A stretch of DNA of 64,000 nt from Pseudisothecium myosuroides (taxonomy: Eukaryota; Streptophyta; Bryopsida; Hypnales; Lembophyllaceae). Shown piece by piece: positions 56,101 through 64,000 of this stretch. The translations under genes were made by a program, and so were the position numbers. Numbering within the stretch: position 1 is the first letter of the stretch; each line of letters begins with the position of its first letter. The notes under the pieces were generated by a model. It was not told where the DNA came from. It did no database searches and saw nothing but the letters and a program-made list of their open reading frames with translations. The stretch covers positions 14,198,001-14,262,000 of the forward strand of contig OX637297.1 of NCBI GenBank assembly GCA_951799445.1, given 5' to 3'.

Positions 56101-59100
56101 TTCTTTTGGCCTTCTTTTGGATTCCAATTCCATGACCTTTGAGATTTTAGTTCTCTAAACTACAAGGCATGGCCAATTGTTTATTTTTCATCTCCCATCG
56201 TGTATATTCTGAAACGGTGCACTAAGTTTAGTGCACCCATGAATTATTATTTCTTGGAGTATTTAGAACTTGTACATTTCTTTTGGCCTTCTTTTGGATT
56301 CCATTTCCATGACCTTTGAGATTTTAGTTCAATAAACTACAGGGCATGGCCAAATGAATTGTTTATTATTTCTTTCTCGTCGTGTATGTTATGAAACGGT
56401 GCACTAAATTCAGTGCATCCATCAATTATTATTTCTTGGAGTATTTAGAACTTGTACATTTCTTTTGGGCTTCTTTTGGATTCCAATTCCATGACCTGTG
56501 AGATTTTAGTTCTCTAAACTACAGGGCATGGCCAATTGTTTATTTTTTCTCTCTCGTCGTGTATGTTATGAAACGGTGCACTAAATTCAGTGCATCCATG
56601 AATTATTATTTCTTGGAGTATTTAGAACTTGTACATTTCTTTTGGGCTTCTTTTGGATTCCAATTCCATGACCTGTGAGATTTTAGTTCTCTAAACTACA
56701 GGGCATGGCCAATTGTTTATTTTTTCTCTCTCGTCGTGTATGTTATGAAACGGTGCACTAAATTTAGTGCACCCATGAATTATTATTTCTTGGAGTATTT
56801 ACAACTTGTACATTTCTTTTGGCCTTCTTTTGGATTCCAATTCCATGACCTTTGAGATTTTAGTTCAATAAACTACAGGGCATGGCCAAATGAATTGTTT
56901 ATTTTTTCTTTTTCGTCGTGTATGTTATGAAACGGTGCACTAAATTTAGTGCACCCATGAATTATTATTTCTTGGAGTATTTAGAACTTGTACATTTCTT
57001 TTGGCCTTCCTCTGGATTCCAATTCCATGACCTTTGAGATTTTAGTTCAATAAACTACAGGGCATGGCCAATTGTTTATTTTTCCTTTCTCGTCGTGTAT
57101 GTTATGAAACGGTGCACTAAATTTAGTGCACCCATGAATTATTATTTCTTGGAGTATTTAGAACTTGTACATTTCTTTTGGCCTTCCTCTGGATTCCAAT
57201 TCCATGACCTTTGAGATTTTAGTTCTCTAAACTACAGGGCATGGCCAATTGTTTATTTTTTCTCTCTCGTCGTGTATGTTATGAAACGGTGCACTAAATT
57301 TAGTGCACCCATGAATTATTATTTCTTGGAGTATTTACAAGTTGTACATTTCTTTTGGCCTTCTTTTGGATTCCAATTCCATGACCTTTGAGATTTTAGT
57401 TCAATAAACTCTAGGGCATGGCCAATTGTTTATTTTTCCTTTCTCCTCGTGTATGTTATGAAACGGTGCACTAAATTTAGTGCACCCATGAAATAATATT
57501 TCTTGGAGCATTTAGAACTTGTACATTTCTTTTGGCCTTCTTTTGGATTCCAATTCCATGACCTTTGAGATTTTAGTTCTCTAAACTACAGGGCATGGTC
57601 AATTGTTTATTTTTCCTCTCTCGTCGTGTATGTTATGAAACGGTGCACTAAATTTAGTGCACCCATCAATTATTATTCCTTGGAGTATTTACAACTTGTA
57701 CATTTCTTTTGGCCTTCTTTTGGATTCCAATTCCATGACCTTTGAGATTTTAGTTCTCTAAACTACAGGGCATGGCCAATTGTTTATTTTTCCATTCTCG
57801 TCGTGTATGTTATGAAACGGTGCACTAAATTTAGTGCACCCATGAATTATTATTTCTTGGAGTATTTACAACTTGTACATTTCTTTTGGCCTTCTTTTGG
57901 ATTCCAATTGCATGACCTTTGAGATTTTAGTTCAATAAACTACAGGGCATGGCCAATTGTTTATTTTCTCTTTTTCGTCGTGTATGATATGAAACGGTGC
58001 ACTAAATTTAGTGCACCCATGAATTAATATTTCTTGGAGCATTTAGAACTTGTACATTTCTTTTGGCCTTCCTTTGGATTCCAATTGCATGACCTTTGAG
58101 ATTTTAGTTCAATAAACTACTGGGCATGGCCAAATGAATTGTTTATTTTTGCTTTCTCGTCGTGTATGTTATGAAACGGTGCACTAAATTTAGTGCACCC
58201 ATGAATTAATATTTCTTGGATTATTTACAAGTTGTACATTTCTTTTGGCCTTCTTTTGGATTCCAATTCCATGACCTTTGTGATTTTAGTTCTCTAAACT
58301 ACAGGGCATGGCCAATTGTTTATTTTTTCTCTCTCGTCGTGTATATTATGAAACGGTGCACTAAATTTAGTGCACCCATGAATTAATATTTCTTGGAGTA
58401 TTTAGAACTTGTACATTTCTTTTGGCCTTCTTTTGGATTCCAATTCCATGACCTTTGAGATTTTAGTTCTCTAAACTACAGGGCATGGCCAATTGTTTAT
58501 TTTTTCTCTCTCGTCGTGTATGTTATGAAACGGTGCACTAAATTTAGTGCACTCATGAATTATTATTTCTTGGAGTATTTACAACTTGTACATTTCTTTT
58601 GGCCTTCTTTTGGATTCCAATTCCATGACCTTTGAGATTTTAGTTCAATAAACTACAGGGCATGGCCAAATGAATTGTTTATTTTTTCTTTCTCGTCGTG
58701 TATGTTATGAAACGGTGCACTAAATTTAGTGCACCCATGAATTATTATTTCTTGGAGTATTTACAACTTGTACATTTCTTTTGGCCTTCTTTTGGATTCC
58801 AATTCCATGACCTTTGAGATTTTAGTTCAATAAACTCTAGGGCATGGCCAATTGTTTATTTTTCCTTTCTCCTCGTGTATGTTATGAAACGGTGCACTAA
58901 ATTTAGTGCACCCATGAAATAATATTTCTTGGAGCATTTAGAACTTGTACATTTCTTTTGGCCTTCCTTTGGATTCCAATTGCATGACCTTTGAGATTTT
59001 AGTTCAATAAACTACTGGGCATGGCCAAATGAATTGTTTATTTTTGCTTTCTCGTCGTGTATGTTATGAAACGGTGCACTAAATTTAGTGCACCCATGAA

Positions 59101-61930
59101 TTAATATTTCTTGGATTATTTACAAGTTGTACATTTCTTTTGGCCTTCTTTTGGATTCCAATTCCATGACCTTTGTGATTTTAGTTCTCTAAACTACAGG
59201 GCATGGCCAATTGTTTATTTTTTCTCTCTCGTCGTGTATATTATGAAACGGTGCACTAAATTTAGTGCACCCATGAATTAATATTTCTTGGAGTATTTAC
59301 AACTTGTACATTTCTTTTGGCCTTCTTTTGGATTCCAATTCCATGACCTTTGAGATTTTAGTTCTCTAAACTACAGGGCATGGCCAATTGTTTATTTTTT
59401 CTCTCTCGTCGTGTATATTATGAAACGGTGCACTAAATTTAGTGCACCCATGAATTATTATTTCTTGGAGTATTTACAACTTGTACATTTCTTTTGGCCT
59501 TCTTTTGGATTCCAATTCCATGACCTTTGAGATTTTAGTTCTCTAAACTACAGGGCATGGCCAATTGTTTATTTTTTCTTTCTCGTCGTGTATGTTATGA
59601 AACGGTGCACTAAATTTAGTGCACCCATGAATTAATATTTCTTGGAGTATTTACAGCTTGTACATTTCTTTTGGCCTTCTTTTGGATTCCAATTCCATGA
59701 CCTTTGAGATTTTACTTCAATAAACTACAGGGCATGGCCAAGTGAATTGTTTGTTTTTTCTTTCTCATCGTGAATGTTATGAAACGGTGCACTAAATTTA
59801 GTGCACCCATGAATTATTATTTCTTGGAGTATTTACAACTTGTACATTTCTTTTGGCCTTCTTTTGGATTCCAATTCCATGACCTTTGAGATTTTAGTTC
59901 AATAAACTACAGGGCATGGCCAAATGAATTGTTTATTTTTTCTTTCTCATCGTGTATGTTATGAAACGGTGCACTAAATTTAGTGCACCCATGAATTATT
60001 ATTTCTTGGAGTATTTAGAACTTGTACATTTCTTTTGGCCTTCCTCTGGATTCCAATTCCATGACCTTTGAGATTTTAGTTCAATAAACTACAGGGCATG
60101 GCCAATTGTTTATTTTCCCTTTCTCGTCGTGTATGTTATGAAACGGTGCACTAAATTTAGTGCACCCATGAAATATTATTTCTTGGAGTATTTAGAACTT
60201 GTACATTTCTTTTGGCCTTCCTTTGGATTCCAATTTCATGACCTTTGAGATTTTAATTCAATAAACTACTGGGCATGGCCAAATGAATTGTTTATTTTTG
60301 CTTTCTCGTCGTGTATGTTATGAAACGGTGCACTAAATTTAGTGCACCCATGAATTATTATTTCTTGGAGTATTTACAAGTTGTACATTTCTTTTGGCCT
60401 TCTTTTCGATTCCAATTCCATGACCTTTGAGATTTTAGTTCAATAATCTCTAGGGCATGGCCAATTGTTTATTTTTCCTTTCTCGTCGTGTATGTTATGA
60501 AACGGTGCACTAAATTTAGTGCACCCATGAAATAATATTTCTTGGAGTATTTAGAACTTGTACATTTCTTTTGGCCTTCTTTTGGATTCCAATTGCATGA
60601 CCTTTGAGATTTTAGTTCAATAAACTACTGGGCATGGCCAAATGAATTGTTTATTTTTCCTTTCTCGTCGTGTATGTTATGAAACGGTGCACTAAATTTA
60701 GTGCACTCATGAATTATTATTTCTTGGAGTATTTACAACTTGTACATTTCTTTTGGCCTTCTTTTGGATTCCAATTCCATGACCTTTGAGATTTTAGTTC
60801 AATAAACTACAGGGCATGGCCAAATGAATTGTTTATTTTTTCTTTCTCATCGTGTATGTTATGAAACGGTGCACTAAATTTAGTGCACCCATGAATTATT
60901 ATTTCTTGGAGTATTTACAACTTGTACATTTCTTTTGGCCTTCCTCTGGATTCCAATTCCATGACCTTTGAGATTTTAGTTCAATAAACTACAGGGCATG
61001 GCCAATTGTTTATTTTTCCTTTCTCGTCGTGTATGTTATGAAACGGTGCACTAAATTTAGTGCACCCATGAAATATTATTTCTTGGAGTATTTAGAACTT
61101 GTACATTTCTTTTGGCCTTCCTTTGGATTCCAATTTCATGACCTTTGAGATTTTAATTCAATAAACTACAGGGCATGGCCAAATGAATTGTTTATTTTTT
61201 CTTTCTCGTCGTGTATGTTACGAAACGGTGCACTAAATTTAGTGCACCCATGAATTATTATTTCTTGGAGTATTTACAAGTTGTACATTTCTTTTGGCCT
61301 TCTTTTCGATTCCAATTCCATGACCTTTGAGATTTTAGTTCAATAAACTCTAGGGCATGGCCAATTGTTTATTTTTCCTTTCTCCTCGTGTATGTTATGA
61401 AACGGTGCACTAAATTTAGTGCACCCATGAAATAATATTTCTTGGAGTATTTAGAACTTGTACATTTCTTTTGGCCTTCTTTTGGATTCCAATTGCATGA
61501 CCTTTGAGATTTTAGTTCAATAAACTACTGGGCATGGCCAAATGAATTGTTTATTTTTGCTTTCTCGTCGTGTATGTTATGAAACGGTGCACTAAATTTA
61601 GTGCACCCATGAATTAATATTTCTTGGATTATTTACAAGTTGTACATTTCTTTTGGCCTTCTTTTGGATTCCAATTCCATGACCTTTCAGATTTTAGTTC
61701 AAAAAACTACAGGGCATGCCCAATTGTTTATTTTTTCTCTCTCGTCGTGTATGTTAAAAATTGGTGCACTAAATTTAGTGCACCCATGAATTATTATTTC
61801 TTGGAGTATTTAGAACTTGTACATTTCTTTTGGGCTTCTTTTGGATTCCAATTCCATGACCTTTGAGATTTTAGTTCTCTAAACTACAGGGCATGGCCAA
61901 TTGTTTATTTTTTCTCTCTCGTCGTGTATA

Positions 61931-64000
61931 TTATGAAACGGTGCACTAAATTTAGTGCACCCATGAAATAATATTTCTTGGAGTATTTACAACTTGTACA
62001 TTTCTTTTGGCCTTCTTTTCGATTCCAATTCCATGACCTTTGAGATTTTAGTTCTCTAAACTACAGGGCATGTCCAATTGTTTATTTTTTCTTTCTCGTC
62101 GTGTATGTTATGAAACGGTGCACTAAATTCAGTGCACCCATGAATTATTATTTCTTGGAGTATTTACAACTTGTACATTTCTTTTGGCCTGCTTTTGGAT
62201 TCCAATTCCATGACCTTTGAGATTTTAGTTCTCTAAACTACAGGGCATGGCCAATTGTTTATTTTTTCTTTCTCGTCGTGTATGTTATGAAACGGTGCAC
62301 TAAATTTAGTGCACCCATGAATTAATATTTCTTGGAGTATTTACAGCTTGTACATTTCTTTTGGCCTTCTTTTGGATTCCAATTCCATGACCTTTGAGAT
62401 TTTACTTCAATAAACTACAGGGCATGGCCAAATGAATTGTTTGTTTTTTCTTTCTCATCGTGAATGTTATGAAACGGTGCACTAAATTTAGTGCACCCAT
62501 GAAATACTATTTCTTGGAGTATTTACAACTTGTACATTTTTTTTGGCCTTCTTTTGGATTCGAATTGCATGACCTTTGAGATTTTAGTTTAATAACCTAC
62601 AGGGCATGGCCAAATGAATTGTTTATTTTTTCTTTCTCGTCGTGTATGTTATGAAACGGTGCACTAAATTTAGTGCACCCATGAATTATTATTTCTTGGA
62701 GTATTTAGAACTTGTACATTTCTTTTGGCCTTCCTTTGGATTCCAATTTCATGACCTTTGAGATTTTAATTCAATAAACTACTGGGCATGGCCAAATGAA
62801 TTGTTTATTTTTTCTTTCTCGTCGTGTATGTTACGAAACGGTGCACTAAATTTAGTGCACCCATGAATTATTATTTCTTGGAGTATTTACAAGTTGTACA
62901 TTTCTTTTGGCCTTCTTTTCGATTCCAATTCCATGACCTTTGAGATTTTAGTTCAATAAACTCTAGGGCATGGCCAATTGTTTATTTTTCCTTTCTCCTC
63001 GTGTATGTTATGAAACGGTGCACTAAATTTAGTGCACCCAAGAAATAATATTTCTTGGAGTATTTAGAACTTGTACATTTCTTTTGGCCTTCTTTTGGAT
63101 TCCAATTGCATGACCTTTGAGATTTTAGTTCAATAAACTACTGGGCATGGCCAAATGAATTGTTTATTTTTGCTTTCTCGTCGTGTATGTTATGAAACGG
63201 TGCACTAAATTTAGTGCATCCATGAATTAATATTTCTTGGAGTATTTACAGCTTGTACATTTCTTTTGGCCTTCTTTTGGATTCCAATTCCATGACCTTT
63301 GAGATTTTAGTTCAATAAACTACAGGGCATGCCCAATTGTTTATTTTTTCTCTCTCGTCGTGTATGTTATGAATTGGTGCACTAAATTTAGTGCACCCGT
63401 GAATTATTATTTCTTGGAGTATTTACAACTTGTACATTTCTTTTGGGCTTCTTTTGGATTCCAATTCCATGACTTTTGAGATTTTAGTTCTCTAAACTAC
63501 AGGGCATGGCCAATTGTTTATTTTTTCTCTCTCGTCGTGTATATTATGAAACGGTGCACTAAATTTAGTGCACCCATGAATTAATATTTCTTGGAGTATT
63601 TAGAACTTGTACATTTCTTTTGGGCTTCTTTTGGATTCCAATTCCATGACCTTTGAGATTTTAGTTCTCTAAACTACAGGGCATGGCCAATTGTTTATTT
63701 TTTCTCTCTCGTCGTGTATATTATGAAACGGTGCACTAAATTTAGTGCACCCATGAAATAATATTTCTTGGAGTATTTACAACTTGTACATTTCTTTTGG
63801 CCTTCTTTTCGATTCCAATTCCATGACCTTTGAGATTTTAGTTCTCTAAACTACAGGGCATGTCCAATTGTTTATTTTTTCTTTCTCGTCGTGTATGTTA
63901 TGAAACGGTGCACTAAATTCAGTGCACCCATGAATTATTATTTCTTGGAGTATTTACAACTTGTACATTTCTTTTGGCCTGCTTTTGGATTCCAATTCCA
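61931..64000. repeat. Block repeated at 1,790-bp offset (ten monomers)
   Basis: From 61931 the sequence, with CCATGAAATAATATTT, TTTTCGATTCC, GGGCATGTCCAATTG, AAATTCAGTGCACC and TTTTGGCCTGCTTTTGG, recurs from 63721 to the window edge. Only the first part of the second copy is in the window. Confidence 0.6.

Larger units (their letters stand above)
21534..64000. repeat. Satellite array, 177/182-bp monomers, runs off the right edge
   Basis: From 21534 to the window end the sequence is head-to-tail monomers, about 240 copies, with no other insertion seen. Spacing of the landmark CTTGGAG in the first monomers is 177 bases (21634, 21811, 21988, 22165). A second length class of about 182 arises where CCAATTG is replaced by CCAAATGAATTG. 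Landmarks are ACTACAGGGCATGGCCAA, TCTCGTCGTGTATGTTATG, GGTGCACTAAA/TTTAGTGCACC, GGAGTATTTACAACTTGTAC and TTGGATTCCAATTCCATGAC. Visibly AT-rich. The length is near a nucleosome repeat and typical of plant centromeric or heterochromatic satellites; whether this array is centromeric is not shown. Open frames of 60-157 codons in the array are repeat translations. Confidence 0.95.

Noticed and set aside
21527..64000. Many open frames of 60-157 codons (MKRCTKFSAPMNYYFLEYL type)
   Set aside because: They are translations of satellite monomers and recur with the monomer; no coding constraint is evident.

Overview
The window looks like nuclear DNA of a land plant, probably a non-seed plant such as a bryophyte, lycophyte or fern. 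The reasons are short GT-AG introns, degenerate CCCTAAA (plant telomere-type) tracts, and a gene resembling the DUF7869 proteins that I recall as common in those lineages. The species cannot be named from the sequence alone. No tRNA, rRNA or CRISPR array was seen.

Layout. (1) 1-793: decayed coding remnant on the minus strand, running off the left edge. (2) 794-21533: a block of about 20.7 kb bounded by a perfect 23-base inverted repeat (794-816 and 21511-21533). I read it as one very large terminal-inverted-repeat DNA element. Inside it are two large, divergently transcribed, damaged genes. The left gene (minus strand, about 10987 to 2928, eight inferred exons, roughly 1,800 codons) encodes a protein with a ParB-like GGQH segment and a C-terminal FCP1/HAD phosphatase-like domain. 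The right gene (plus strand, 16678-20061, two exons, roughly 1,070 codons) encodes a DUF7869-type, RNase-H-like protein that is the best transposase candidate. The middle (11.0-15.8 kb) holds nested repeats: a 1.2-kb inverted-repeat element, a four-copy 180-bp tandem repeat, a 156-bp hAT-like foldback MITE and degenerate telomere-like repeats. (3) 21534-64000: an uninterrupted satellite array of about 240 monomers of 177 or 182 bp, with higher-order duplications. Most monomers carry a 22-bp perfect palindrome.

The most unusual signal is a family of about 45 short dyads, consensus ATCGTGGGATCCCACGAT and variants centred on GATC or GATA. They lie only between the 23-base repeats (first at 854, last at 21454) and are absent from the left flank and the satellite. 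They occur in introns, in intergenic DNA and in exons. In the exons of both genes they are read in one phase as Ser-Gly-Asp-Pro. A ParB-like protein, a DDE-like protein and a dense set of parS-like or TNPA-site-like palindromes inside one repeat-bounded unit suggest an undescribed transposon or segregation-like system. That linkage is inference.

Both genes are broken as read. The left one has two single-base frameshifts and the right one three in-frame stop codons, so this copy is probably dead but young. The right end of the block is also the exact start of the satellite array, while the left flank is not satellite; this is not a simple insertion with a visible target-site duplication.
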